Shown here: positions 1 through 8,633 of the stretch, one piece after another
How positions within the stretch are numbered: position 1 is the first letter of the stretch
Layout: each line of letters starts with the position of its first letter
From: Janthinobacterium lividum
GTDB lineage: Bacteria > Pseudomonadota > Gammaproteobacteria > Burkholderiales > Burkholderiaceae_D
Direction of reading: 5' to 3'
Assembly (NCBI RefSeq): GCF_034424625.1
Contig: NZ_CP139976.1
Span: forward strand, 4,092,001 to 4,156,000
Length of the DNA stretch: 64,000 bases
The notes under the pieces: model-generated
Seen by the model: the letters and a program-made list of their open reading frames with translations, nothing else
What the model was told of the DNA's origin: nothing
The model's database searches: none
Made by a program: the position numbers and the translations under genes

Positions 1-1
1 G

Positions 2-841
2 GGTGCCGCGCCGCCCGACGCCATGACGCCCGCCGCACTGCCGCCCGACTATCCGCGCGACACGCGCCAGCAAACAGGTGCTGCGGAGCAGCAGGCGATG
101 ATACAGGCGGCGGCCCAGGCCGCCGTGGCGGCGCAGCTGGCGCAGATGGCGCCGCCCGCACCGCCCAGCCTGCCGCCCGTGGCGGCGCCCGACAATAGCC
201 AGATCCAGGTGCAGCGCAGTGTCGCCGCGCCGCAAATCAACCCCGGCGTGCAGCAAGCCTACCAAGCCTTCAACGGGGGCCAGCTGGGTTCTGCTCGTCA
301 GCAATATGAAACCGTGTTACAGCAGGATGCCACCAACCGCGACGCGCTGCTGGGCCTGGCTGCCGTGGCCTTGCGCGAGCACCAGGGCGCGCAGGCGGCG
401 GCGCTGTACGTGCGTTTGCTGGAAATCAACCCCGACGATGGCGAGGCGCTGGCCGGCCTGATCGGGCTGCGCCAGGGCGACGTGGCGCTCAGCGAGGCAA
501 AATTGAAAGCCATCCTGGCGCGCAGCCCCGACAGCGCGCCCGTGCTGTTTGCACTGGGCAATGTGTATGCCAAGCAGCGCCGCTGGAACGAAGCGCAACA
601 GCAATTTTTCCGCGCCTACGGCGCCGCGCCCGGCAATCCCGACTATGCGTTCAACCTGGCCGTGGGCCTGGACCGGTTGAACCAGCCCCGGCTGGCCGCC
701 ACGTATTACCAGCGCGCCCTGACCCTGGCGCAAACGACGCCCGCCGCCTTCGACCAGGCCGTCGTGCAAACGCGTTTGCGCGAACTGGCGTCCCCTGCGG
801 CAGTGGCCGAGCCGGCCATCATCACACCCCGTCAGGAATAA
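2..841 (+). CDS. TPR-repeat pilus biogenesis protein (MshN-like), 5' end outside window
   Basis: The frame is open from base 2 with no stop, so the protein very probably begins before the window; the first in-window ATG is at 23. The visible part has an Ala/Pro/Gln-rich linker, then about 180 residues of helical repeats with TPR signatures (segments around YQAFNGGQLGSARQQYE, LLGLAAVALREHQGAQAAALY and PVLFALGNVYAKQRRWNEAQ). It stops 7 bases before the ATPase gene, so the two are probably co-transcribed. In MSHA pilus loci the gene before mshE is mshN, a TPR protein, and the layout here fits. The function is inferred from architecture and neighbours; the exact subtype is uncertain. Confidence 0.75.
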   Translation, partial: GAAPPDAMTPAALPPDYPRDTRQQTGAAEQQAMIQAAAQAAVAAQLAQMAPPAPPSLPPVAAPDNSQIQVQRSVAAPQINPGVQQAYQAFNGGQLGSARQQYETVLQQDATNRDALLGLAAVALREHQGAQAAALYVRLLEINPDDGEALAGLIGLRQGDVALSEAKLKAILARSPDSAPVLFALGNVYAKQRRWNEAQQQFFRAYGAAPGNPDYAFNLAVGLDRLNQPRLAATYYQRALTLAQTTPAAFDQAVVQTRLRELASPAAVAEPAIITPRQE

Positions 842-848
842 GCACCAC

Positions 849-2552
849 ATGGCAGAACAGGCAAAACTTCCCCTCGGCAAGCTGCTGATCCAGAAAGGCG
901 TGATCAGCGAAGACCAGCTGCGCATCGCCCTGATCGAGCAGCGGCGCAGCAGCGAACCGCTGGGCAAGCTGCTGATCACCCTGGGTTTTGTGACGGAAGC
1001 CACCGTGCGCGAGGCCCTCAGCGAAAACCTGAAACAGGTCAGCGCGGATCTGTCCAGCCTGGTGGTCGACGCCATCGCCCTGAAACTGATCCCGAAGGAT
1101 GTGGCCAAGCGCTACCGCGTGTTTCCCATCGTGTATGAACGGCAGGCGGACAACCTGATCCTGGCCATGGCCGACACGAGCAACATCGTGGCGCTCGACC
1201 AGATCAGCGCCATGCTGGTCAAGGGCATCACGATTTCCACCGTGCTCGTCAACGAATCGGACATTTCGCGCGCCATCGACCAGTACTATGGTTTCGAGCT
1301 GTCGATCGACGGCATCCTGCACGAAATCGAAACGGGCGAAGTCAGCTATCAAAGCATGGCCTCGCCATCGGACGAGTACAGCCAGCCCATGGTGCGCCTG
1401 ATCGATGCGCTGCTGGCCGATGCCGTGCAGAACGGCGCCTCGGACATCCATTTCGAGCCGGAACAGTCGTTCCTGCGCATCCGCTACCGCATCGACGGCA
1501 TCCTGCGGCAAATCCGCAGCCTGCACAAATCGTACTGGCCGGCCATGGCCGTGCGCCTGAAGGTGATGTCGAACATGAATATCGCCGAGGCGCGCGCGCC
1601 GCAGGATGGCCGCATCAGCATCAAGTTTTCCGGGCGGCAAATCGACTTCCGCGCGTCGGCGCAGCCCACCACGCATGGCGAAAACGTCGTGCTGCGCGTG
1701 CTGGACCGGCAAAAAGGCATCGTCCCGCTGGACGCCCTGGGCCTTGCCGACGCGGAACTGAACTTGTTGAAACTCATGATTGCGCGCCCCGACGGCGTGA
1801 TCCTCGTGACGGGCCCGACGGGCAGCGGCAAGACCACCACCCTGTATTCGATACTCAACCATATCAATACGGAAAGCGTCAACATCATGACCCTGGAGGA
1901 CCCGGTCGAGTATCCGATGAACATGATACGCCAGACCTCCGTCAACGAATCCGTCAAGCTGGGCTTTGCCGACGGCATCCGCTCGATGATGCGGCAAGAC
2001 CCGGACATCATCCTGGTGGGCGAGATCCGCGACCGCGAAACGGCGGAAATGGCCTTTGCGGCCGCCATGACGGGCCACCAGGTGTATTCCACCCTTCATA
2101 CGAGCTCGGCCATCGGTTCCGTCGCGCGCCTGCTCGACATCGGCATCCTGCCCGACATCATGGCCGGCAACATCATCGGCATCGTGGCGCAGCGCCTGGT
2201 GCGGCGTTTGTGTCCGCATTGCAAGGAAACCGTCATTGCCGACGACGTCGAGCGCCGCCTGCTGGGCCTGGCCACGGATGAGGCGCCCGTCTCCATCTGC
2301 CGCGCCGTGGGCTGCGAGCGCTGCGCGCATCAGGGCTACAAGGGCCGCCTGGCGATCATGGAAATCCTCAAGATGACGGCCGAACTCGATGAGATGACGG
2401 CGCGCCGCGCCAGCAGCCGCGAACTGAAGAACGCGGCGCGCGCGGCCGGCTTCAAGGGCATCGTCGACGACGGCATGCGCCGCGTGCTCGAAGGCGTCAC
2501 CACACTGGAAGAAGTGGGCCGCGTGGTCGACCTGACGGAAAGGCTGGCCTGA
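849..2552 (+). CDS. mshE: MSHA/type IV pilus extension ATPase with MshEN c-di-GMP domain
   Basis: A 567-residue GspE/PilB-family hexameric ATPase that powers pilus assembly at the inner membrane. The N-terminus carries two copies of the MshEN motif (PLGKLLIQKG at about 8-17 and PLGKLLITLG at about 37-46, each followed by an L-x3-L/AL pattern), the module by which MshE binds c-di-GMP. Walker A GPTGSGKTT is at about 322-330, Walker B DPDIILVGEI at about 384-393, the His box TLHTSSA follows, and there is a C-terminal zinc site with CPHC and CERC. The stop overlaps the next start (TGATG). Family assignment is secure; MshE rather than another PilB-type member is supported by the flanking genes. 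Confidence 0.93.
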   Translation: MAEQAKLPLGKLLIQKGVISEDQLRIALIEQRRSSEPLGKLLITLGFVTEATVREALSENLKQVSADLSSLVVDAIALKLIPKDVAKRYRVFPIVYERQADNLILAMADTSNIVALDQISAMLVKGITISTVLVNESDISRAIDQYYGFELSIDGILHEIETGEVSYQSMASPSDEYSQPMVRLIDALLADAVQNGASDIHFEPEQSFLRIRYRIDGILRQIRSLHKSYWPAMAVRLKVMSNMNIAEARAPQDGRISIKFSGRQIDFRASAQPTTHGENVVLRVLDRQKGIVPLDALGLADAELNLLKLMIARPDGVILVTGPTGSGKTTTLYSILNHINTESVNIMTLEDPVEYPMNMIRQTSVNESVKLGFADGIRSMMRQDPDIILVGEIRDRETAEMAFAAAMTGHQVYSTLHTSSAIGSVARLLDIGILPDIMAGNIIGIVAQRLVRRLCPHCKETVIADDVERRLLGLATDEAPVSICRAVGCERCAHQGYKGRLAIMEILKMTAELDEMTARRASSRELKNAARAAGFKGIVDDGMRRVLEGVTTLEEVGRVVDLTERLA

Positions 2553-3757
2553 TGGCGCAATATGTCTACCGCGCCATGGATGCCAGCGGCGCATTGATTC
2601 CCGGCAGCATGGAGGCGGCCAACGTGCCGGACCTGGAAGCGCGCCTGCACCGCATGCAGCTCGACTTGATCGACTGCAAGATCACGGGCCAGTACCTGGT
2701 GTTGCTGGGCAAGCGGATCATCCACCGCCGCGACCTGATCAATTTCTGCTTCCACATGGAGCAATTGACGGGCGCGGGCGTGCCCATCCTGGAAGGCTTG
2801 AACGACTTGCGCGAAAGCACGGACCACCCGCGCCTGCGCGAAGTCGTCACGGATCTGATCGAAAGCATCGAGGGCGGCTTGCCCCTGTCGGGCGCACTGG
2901 CCCAGCATGGCGACATCTTCGACGCCACATTCACCAGCCTGATCCTGGCGGGCGAACAGAGCGGCAGGATCGCCGACGTGTTCAAGAACCTGTCGGAAAG
3001 TTTGAAATGGCAGGACGAGCTGGCCTCGCAGACGCGCAAGATCGTCATGTACCCCGTCATCGTGGCCATCGTCGTGGCGGCCGTGACGTTTTTCCTGATG
3101 ATCTATCTGGTGCCCCAGCTGACGGCATTCATCCGCAACATGGGCGGCGAGCTGCCGCTGCATACGCGCGTGCTGATCTTTGTCTCGAATGTGTTCATCG
3201 ATTACTGGTATCTGCTGCTGGCCTTGCCCGTGCTGCTGTTTTTCGGCCTGCGCGCGCTCATCCGCCGCAGCGAGGCGGCCCGTTATGCGTGGGATGGCTT
3301 GAAGCTACGGCTGTGGCTGGTCGGCCCCGTGCTGCACAAGATCATCCTGGCCCGCTTCGCCACATTTTTTGCCCTGATGTATGCCTCCGGCATCACGATA
3401 CTCGAATGCATCCGCCTGTCCGAAGGCATCGCCGGCAACCAGGTGGTGGCGGCCGGCCTGCGCCGCGCCGCACAGCTGATCGGCGAGGGTTACGGCGTGA
3501 CCGCCGCCTTCCAGCATACGGGCATCTTCCCGCCGCTGGTGATCCGCATGCTGAAGGTGGGCGAGGCAACGGGTTCGCTGGACACGGCCTTGCGCAATGT
3601 CAGCTACTTTTACAACCGCGAGGTGAAGGAATTGATTGAAAAAGTGCAAGCCATGATCGAGCCTGCCATGACGGTCATCCTGGGCTTGCTGCTGGGCTGG
3701 ATCATGCTGTCGGTACTGGGGCCGATCTACGACACCATCAGCACGATCAAAACTTGA
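2552..3757 (+). CDS. mshG: Inner-membrane pilus platform protein (MshG/GspF family)
   Basis: A 401-residue protein with the GspF/PilC layout: two repeated cytoplasmic helical domains (about 65-190 and 265-390) and three membrane segments (about 165-190, 215-235, 370-395). Characteristic family stretches include FCFHMEQLTGAGVPILEGL and the repeat FFALMYASGITILECIRLSEG. It forms the membrane platform driven by the ATPase encoded just upstream, whose stop codon its ATG overlaps by one base. The first ~60 residues match the short N-terminal domain seen in MshG-type proteins. Membership of the GspF family is clear; the MshG label rests on the operon context. Confidence 0.92.
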   Translation: MAQYVYRAMDASGALIPGSMEAANVPDLEARLHRMQLDLIDCKITGQYLVLLGKRIIHRRDLINFCFHMEQLTGAGVPILEGLNDLRESTDHPRLREVVTDLIESIEGGLPLSGALAQHGDIFDATFTSLILAGEQSGRIADVFKNLSESLKWQDELASQTRKIVMYPVIVAIVVAAVTFFLMIYLVPQLTAFIRNMGGELPLHTRVLIFVSNVFIDYWYLLLALPVLLFFGLRALIRRSEAARYAWDGLKLRLWLVGPVLHKIILARFATFFALMYASGITILECIRLSEGIAGNQVVAAGLRRAAQLIGEGYGVTAAFQHTGIFPPLVIRMLKVGEATGSLDTALRNVSYFYNREVKELIEKVQAMIEPAMTVILGLLLGWIMLSVLGPIYDTISTIKT

Positions 3758-3778
3758 GATTCGAGACCTGAGGCCGCC

Positions 3779-5341
3779 GTGTTCCGCAAACAATTACTTT
3801 ACATCACCAGCGACACCCTGTACGCCTACGACTGGAACCACGGCGTGCTGGGCCCGGGCCAGGCCTTCCCCGCCAGCGCGGCCGGGCTGGACGGTTTCGC
3901 CGCGTGGCTGGAAGATCCGCAGGCACAGCGGCAGGACGTGCCCGCCTACCTGCTGACGGACTTGATCGAGGAAGATTTCCAGCGCCATCTGCTGCCCCAC
4001 GTGCGTGGCAAGGCCGGCCGTGCCCTGCTCGAGCGGCGCAAGCAGCAATTGCACCGCGACACGCCCTACCGGGGCAGCACCCTGCTGGGCCGCGAAAGCA
4101 CGGGCCGCCACGATGACCAGGTACTGTTTTTCGCCCTGACCAATCCAAGCTTGCTGCAGCCGTGGACGGAGGCGCTCGAGCACTTGCGCGTGCCCGTGGC
4201 CGGCATCTATTCGACCAGCCTGCTCAGTATCGCGCTGGTAAAAAAGCTGTCGATCGCGCACGAACACCTGCTGCTGGTGACGCAGCAGTCGGGCGGCTTG
4301 CGGCAAAGTTATTATGAAAAAGGCCAGCTGCGCTTTTCGCGCCAGACGGCCACCATCGCGCTCGACGGCGTGGCCGTGAATATCGCGCTGGAAACGGAAA
4401 AAACGCGGCAATTTCTCACCAGCACACGCATGCTGGCGCGCGGCGACGTCTTGAATACCGTCATCCTGGCGCCGGCCGCGCAAATCGCCAAGCTCGAATT
4501 ATTGTGCGACAACGGCGTGGAAGTGGCTTACCACTTCATCGACCTGCAACTGGCCGCCGGGCGGGTCGGCTTGCGCCAGACGCCGACGCTGGCCGACGAA
4601 TTGCTGCTGACCTTGCTGGGCAAGCATCCGCCATCCAGCCACTATCCGCCCGGCGCGCTGGCCCGCTACTACCACTTCCAGCGCTCGCGCAAGACGCTGT
4701 ATGGCGCCAGCGCGCTGATCGGTGCGTCAGCTGCCCTGTGGTGCGTGATCAATCTGCTTGGCGGCATAGCCGACGGGGCCGGCACGCAGCGCCTGGCGCA
4801 GGAAACGGCGTCCTACCAGGAACGCTACCGCAGCGTCATGTCGACGCAGCCGCCGGCGCCGGCCAAGACACAGAACATGAAAGTGGCCGTGACCCTGGGC
4901 CAGATGATCGCCAGCCAGGCGCCGGAACCGGGCCGCCTGCTGGGCATGCTGAGCGCCGCGCTGGACCAGGCGCCGCAGGTTGCGCTCGGCCAGCTGCACT
5001 GGCATGCGGGCGGGGCGCCCGCGCGCGCGGCCGGCGGCCAGCCACCACAGCAGCAGGCTGCGAGTTCGCCGCCCGGCAGCGCCATGGCCGGCATTCCGGT
5101 CGCGCCGCCGCAGGCGCTGCGCCTGGAAGCGGACGTGGCCATGCCGAACAATGACTACCGCGCCGCGCTGGCCGCCATCACGGCCTTCGCGCAAACCCTG
5201 GCGCGCCAGCCGCGCATGCAGGTGACGATCGAGGAAACGCCGCTCGACCTGCGTCCCAGCGCGGCCCTGTCCGGCAAGAGCGCCGCGCCGGCGACGGACA
5301 GCCAGGCGCGGTTTACCCTCTTGCTGGAGTGGCAGCCATGA
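3779..5341 (+). CDS. PilM/PilN- or GspL/MshI-like pilus assembly protein
   Basis: 520 residues, GTG start. The first ~300 residues are cytoplasmic and resemble an actin-fold (PilM/GspL-type) domain. A single membrane segment follows at about 315-335 (TLYGASALIGASAALWCVINLL). The C-terminal ~180 residues are periplasmic, with an Ala/Pro/Gln-rich insert. This is the PilM+PilN or GspL architecture, which couples the ATPase to periplasmic subunits. It ends in an ATGA overlap with the next gene. I recognise no catalytic motif, and primary-sequence similarity to known MshI proteins cannot be judged by eye. The role in the pilus machine is inferred from topology and operon position. Confidence 0.65.
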   Translation: MFRKQLLYITSDTLYAYDWNHGVLGPGQAFPASAAGLDGFAAWLEDPQAQRQDVPAYLLTDLIEEDFQRHLLPHVRGKAGRALLERRKQQLHRDTPYRGSTLLGRESTGRHDDQVLFFALTNPSLLQPWTEALEHLRVPVAGIYSTSLLSIALVKKLSIAHEHLLLVTQQSGGLRQSYYEKGQLRFSRQTATIALDGVAVNIALETEKTRQFLTSTRMLARGDVLNTVILAPAAQIAKLELLCDNGVEVAYHFIDLQLAAGRVGLRQTPTLADELLLTLLGKHPPSSHYPPGALARYYHFQRSRKTLYGASALIGASAALWCVINLLGGIADGAGTQRLAQETASYQERYRSVMSTQPPAPAKTQNMKVAVTLGQMIASQAPEPGRLLGMLSAALDQAPQVALGQLHWHAGGAPARAAGGQPPQQQAASSPPGSAMAGIPVAPPQALRLEADVAMPNNDYRAALAAITAFAQTLARQPRMQVTIEETPLDLRPSAALSGKSAAPATDSQARFTLLLEWQP

Positions 5342-6009
5342 GCGGCCCCGTCAAGCAGCCGCCCCTGCCCGGCATGCAGCGCGCTGCCACGCCCACGCGC
5401 ACCCTGCCCGCGTGGCTGGGCGAACTGCGCCTGGTGCGCCGCGCCCTGCTGTGCTTTGCCCTGACCTTGCTGGCCAGCGTAGTGCTGCTCAGCCTGAGCG
5501 CCGCCTACCGCACGCGCGAAGCGCAACGGCTGTACCTGGCCCAGCACACACGCGCGGCGGCGGCGACCCTGTTCAACCACGTGGAAGCGGAAAAACAGGA
5601 AATCCGTGCCTACGAACCGCAATTCCTGGCCCTGCGCCAGCGCGGCCTGATCGGCGAAGAAAACCGCCTGGCCTGGATCGATGCCATCCGGCGCAGCCAG
5701 GAACAGCGCAAACTGCTGCCGATCAGCTATGACATCAGTCCGCAGCAAGCGCTGAAGGTGCCGCTGCCCATGGAGATGGGGCAATATCATTTGCACGGCA
5801 GCCGCATGCGCCTGCAGATGGATTTGCTGCACGAGATGGATTTGCTGAACCTGTTTGACGATTTGCGCCAGGCCGGCTATTTCGCCGTACAGGATTGCAC
5901 GCTCAAGCGCCACGGAGCGGCCGGCAGCCAGGCAGCGCCCGCCCTGGGCGCCGAATGCGAGCTGCTGTGGCTGACCGTCAACAGCGTGCCCGTACAGGAG
6001 CGGCCATGA
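5338..6009 (+). CDS. PilO/GspM-like single-pass pilus assembly protein
   Basis: 223 residues from the ATG at 5338, chosen because it forms an ATGA overlap with the upstream stop; a GTG three codons earlier is the alternative. After a Pro-rich cytoplasmic tail there is one membrane segment at about 40-60 (ALLCFALTLLASVVLLSLSAAY), a periplasmic coiled-coil-like stretch (about 65-115, rich in E/Q/R), and a small C-terminal domain that includes LLHEMDLLNLFDDLRQAGYFAVQDC. This is the usual PilO/GspM/MshJ plan and fits the gene after a PilN/GspL-like protein. No specific motif proves it. Confidence 0.65.
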   Translation: MSGPVKQPPLPGMQRAATPTRTLPAWLGELRLVRRALLCFALTLLASVVLLSLSAAYRTREAQRLYLAQHTRAAAATLFNHVEAEKQEIRAYEPQFLALRQRGLIGEENRLAWIDAIRRSQEQRKLLPISYDISPQQALKVPLPMEMGQYHLHGSRMRLQMDLLHEMDLLNLFDDLRQAGYFAVQDCTLKRHGAAGSQAAPALGAECELLWLTVNSVPVQERP

Positions 6010-6422
6010 AGCGCACCCTGATCCTTGGCGCGCTGCTGGCCGGCGCCGCGCTCTCTGTCGATGCACAGGCACAGCAGCTGGGGCGCTTGTTCCTGTCGCC
6101 CGAGCAACGCACCCAGCTCGACGCGCAGCGCTACGGGCCGCCGCCAGCCGATCCCGCCCTGGCTGCGGCGCCGCCACCACCACCGCCGCCACCGCCCGCC
6201 CCGCCCGTGGAATTGAATGGCGTGGTGCAGCGCAGCAGCGGCCACTCCACCGTCTGGCTGAACCAGGAAGTGCAGAACGAACCGCACAATCGCCTTGCCC
6301 ACGGCAAGCCCGGCACATTGACCCTGCGCCTGTCGAACGGCCAGGTGGTGCTGCTCAAACCCGGCCAGCGCTACGATCCGGCCAGCGGCACGGTCACCGA
6401 GGTGCAGGAGACGCCGCCATGA
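6006..6422 (+). CDS. MshK-like secreted pilus assembly protein
   Basis: 138 residues from the ATG at 6006, which overlaps the previous stop (ATGA). A signal peptide (KRTLILGALLAGAALSVDAQAQ) is followed by a Pro-run linker and a short beta domain containing the segments LNGVVQRSSGHSTVWLN and LLKPGQRYDPASGTVTEV. This resembles MshK/PilP/GspC-like homology-region proteins of the periplasm, which connect inner-membrane and outer-membrane pilus parts. It overlaps the next start by ATGA, so the operon continues. A CCACC/CCGCC-type triplet run at about 6174-6200 encodes the polyproline linker and is prone to length variation. Confidence 0.65.
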   Translation: MKRTLILGALLAGAALSVDAQAQQLGRLFLSPEQRTQLDAQRYGPPPADPALAAAPPPPPPPPPAPPVELNGVVQRSSGHSTVWLNQEVQNEPHNRLAHGKPGTLTLRLSNGQVVLLKPGQRYDPASGTVTEVQETPP

Positions 6423-7153
6423 CGCCACGCCACCCTCATTGCCACCCTCGTCGCCAGCGCGGCGCCGCCCTGTTGCTGCTGGTGGCCGTGCTGGGCCTGG
6501 GCGCGGCCAGCCTGCTGATCAGCGCCTTCGGCCGCGGCACGGGCGAGGCCGAACGCCAGCAGCGCACCCTGGCCACCCTGGCACAAGCGCGCGAAGCCTT
6601 GTTGGGTTTTGCCGCTACGCAAGGCCGGCTGCCACGTCCTGCCGCCTCCGCCCTCGACGGGCGCGAACGGGCAGCCGACTGTGCCGACGATGCCGCATGC
6701 AGCGGCTTTTTGCCGTGGGTCGCGCTGGGCGTGAACGGTGTTGATGCCTGGGGCAAGCTGCTGCGCTACAGCGTCACGCCGGAAATGGCGCGCGCGCCCA
6801 TCGTCTCGTTTTCCGCTGTCGCCAACAGGGTCGTGCTCGAACGCGACGCGCGCGGCGAATTCGCCTTCGTGGCGGGCCAGGCACAATGCAACGTCAGCGC
6901 CCAATGCCTGCCCGTCGTGCTGTTCTCGCAAGGCAAGGAGCATCACGGCACGTCCGCCAGCGGCGTGACGCAGATCAATACGGCGCGCGGCAATATCGAC
7001 GAAGCGGCCAACGACAGCGACAGCCGCAGTTTCATTGCCCGCCCCGCCACCGGCAATGCCGCGCTGCCCGGCGGCGCCTTCGACGACATGCTGACCTGGA
7101 TTACCTTGCCCGCCCTGTACCAACGCATGCGCGCCGCGCGCAACCTGCCATGA
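6419..7153 (+). CDS. Pseudopilin-like protein lacking the GF-x3-E cleavage motif
   Basis: 244 residues. The N-terminus is basic, then RGAALLLLVAVLGLGAASLLIS, a hydrophobic helix like PilX/MshP-type minor pilins but without the Glu at position +5 and without a clear G-F/M/L prepilin site. The rest is clearly paralogous to the next gene: paired segments GFAATQGRLPRPA/GYALRYGHLPCPA, GFLPWVALG/GFLPWATLG, RYSVTPE/RYSVTPA and FDDMLTWIT/FDDLVAWVS line up in order. A tandem duplication followed by change in the signal region is the simplest reading. It is coupled by ATGA overlaps on both sides. Confidence 0.7.
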   Translation: MTPRHPHCHPRRQRGAALLLLVAVLGLGAASLLISAFGRGTGEAERQQRTLATLAQAREALLGFAATQGRLPRPAASALDGRERAADCADDAACSGFLPWVALGVNGVDAWGKLLRYSVTPEMARAPIVSFSAVANRVVLERDARGEFAFVAGQAQCNVSAQCLPVVLFSQGKEHHGTSASGVTQINTARGNIDEAANDSDSRSFIARPATGNAALPGGAFDDMLTWITLPALYQRMRAARNLP

Positions 7154-7860
7154 GCGTCCTCCATGCGCGCCGCCAAAGCGGCTTTTCCCTGATCGAGATC
7201 GCCATCGTGCTCGTCATCGTCGGCCTGATGATAGGCGGCCTGGTCACGCCATTGACGGTGCAGCTGGAGCAGCGCAAGGTGGCCGAGACGCAACTGGCAC
7301 TGAATGAGGCGAAGGAAGCGCTGACGGGCTACGCGCTGCGCTACGGCCACCTGCCGTGCCCCGCCGCCTCCGCCATGAGTGGCCTGGAAGACCGGCGCGG
7401 CACGCGCTGCACGGGCGAAAAACGCGCCGGGTTCCTGCCATGGGCCACCCTGGGGCTGCGCCAGGGCGACAGCTGGAACCATCTGTTCCGCTACAGCGTG
7501 ACGCCGGCCTTCAGCGACAGCGGCCAGCTTTTCAACCTGACCACACCGCGCGACATCAGCATCATCACGCGCAATGGCGGCGCCCTGCTGCAGGCGACGG
7601 CCTTGAACGACATCCCCGCCATGATCATGTCGCATGGCAAGAACGGTTTTGGCGCCACGGGCGTGCAGGGTCAGCGCCAGGCTGTGCCTTTCGGCAACAA
7701 TGTCGACGAGCGCAACAATGCATCGAACGCCACCACCTTCATCAGCCGCGCCGCCAGCGGCCCGCAGCAGCCGGGCGGCGAGTTCGACGATCTCGTCGCC
7801 TGGGTGTCGCCGAACATCCTGTTCAACCGCATGGTGGCAGCGCAAAGGCTGCCCCGCTGA
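7150..7860 (+). CDS. Type IV prepilin-like (pseudopilin) protein
   Basis: 236 residues from the ATG at 7150 (ATGA overlap with the upstream stop). It has a classic class III signal: short basic leader, cleavage site G|FSLIE with Glu at +5, then the hydrophobic helix IAIVLVIVGLMIGGLV. The globular part resembles the preceding protein (see that entry) and holds Cys residues around LPCPA and TRCTG that could form a disulphide. It is predicted to be processed by PilD and built into the pilus or pseudopilus. The size is larger than a minor pilin core, suggesting a tip or accessory subunit; that is inference. Confidence 0.8.
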   Translation: MSVLHARRQSGFSLIEIAIVLVIVGLMIGGLVTPLTVQLEQRKVAETQLALNEAKEALTGYALRYGHLPCPAASAMSGLEDRRGTRCTGEKRAGFLPWATLGLRQGDSWNHLFRYSVTPAFSDSGQLFNLTTPRDISIITRNGGALLQATALNDIPAMIMSHGKNGFGATGVQGQRQAVPFGNNVDERNNASNATTFISRAASGPQQPGGEFDDLVAWVSPNILFNRMVAAQRLPR

Positions 7861-8633
7861 TGCCGATGCTCTTGCCCGCCCTCACCATCGCCCGCTACAC
7901 GCTGCTCGAAGCGCTGCGCAGCCGCCTGCCGTGGCTGTTCCTGCTGGCCGCCTGCGGCGCCGCCGCCCTGGCCGGCTTCCTGCAGCAACTGGCGCTGACG
8001 GAAAGCGGCGCCGTGCAGGCGGCCCTGCTGGCGGCCACCCTGCGCCTGGCCAGCATTTTCCTGCTGGCCACTTTCATTATTACCAGCATGGCGCGCGAAG
8101 CGGCCGACCGGGGCCTGGAATTGCTGCTCGCGCTACCCATGCCGCGCGCCGCCTACCTGCTGGGCAAGCTGCTGGGCTACGGAGCGCTGGCGGCCATGCC
8201 CGCCATACTCTTCGGCCTGTTGATGGCGCTGTTCGCTGCGCCCGCGCAATGCGCGCTGTGGGCGCTGTCGCTGCTGGGCGAACTGTGGATCGTCGCCGCC
8301 TTCAGCCTGCTGTGCGCGGCCAGCCTGCAGCAGGCCCTGCCTGCGCTGGCCGCCACCGGCGGCTTTTATCTGCTGGCGCGCATGCTGGGCAGCCTGCAAC
8401 TGCTGGCCCACGGCCCGCAAGCGGGCGACTCCTGGCCGCAGCGCGCCATGACCGGCGCCATCGATGTGCTGGCCCTGTTGCTGCCCCGCCTCGACGCCTT
8501 TACACGCACGGAGTGGCTGCTGTACGCGACGGGCGACTGGCAAGCCCTGGCCAATGTAGCGGCGCAAACCTGCATTTATGTGGCCTTGCTGGCCAGCTGC
8601 GCGCTGTGCGACTTTTACCGCAGGAACATCTGA
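7860..8633 (+). CDS. ABC-2 type permease-like membrane protein
   Basis: 257 residues, very hydrophobic, with about six membrane segments and an N-terminal amphipathic stretch (ALTIARYTLLEALRSRLPW) typical of ABC-2/CcmB-like permeases. The ATG overlaps the previous stop (TGATG). No nucleotide-binding partner is encoded in the visible part of the operon; one may lie before the window or be supplied elsewhere. The gene sits inside a pilus operon, which suggests an envelope-remodelling or export role linked to assembly, but no substrate can be named. Confidence 0.7.
   Translation: MPMLLPALTIARYTLLEALRSRLPWLFLLAACGAAALAGFLQQLALTESGAVQAALLAATLRLASIFLLATFIITSMAREAADRGLELLLALPMPRAAYLLGKLLGYGALAAMPAILFGLLMALFAAPAQCALWALSLLGELWIVAAFSLLCAASLQQALPALAATGGFYLLARMLGSLQLLAHGPQAGDSWPQRAMTGAIDVLALLLPRLDAFTRTEWLLYATGDWQALANVAAQTCIYVALLASCALCDFYRRNI

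Noticed and set aside
822..2594. Long minus-strand open frame (590 codons) opposite the ATPase gene
   Set aside because: A shadow of GC-rich coding on the other strand: no protein-family features, His/Gln/Arg-rich composition, and a well-supported gene opposite.
6174..6200. CCACCG/CCGCC-type triplet run as a regulatory repeat
   Set aside because: It encodes the polyproline linker of the MshK-like protein in frame; low-complexity coding is sufficient explanation.
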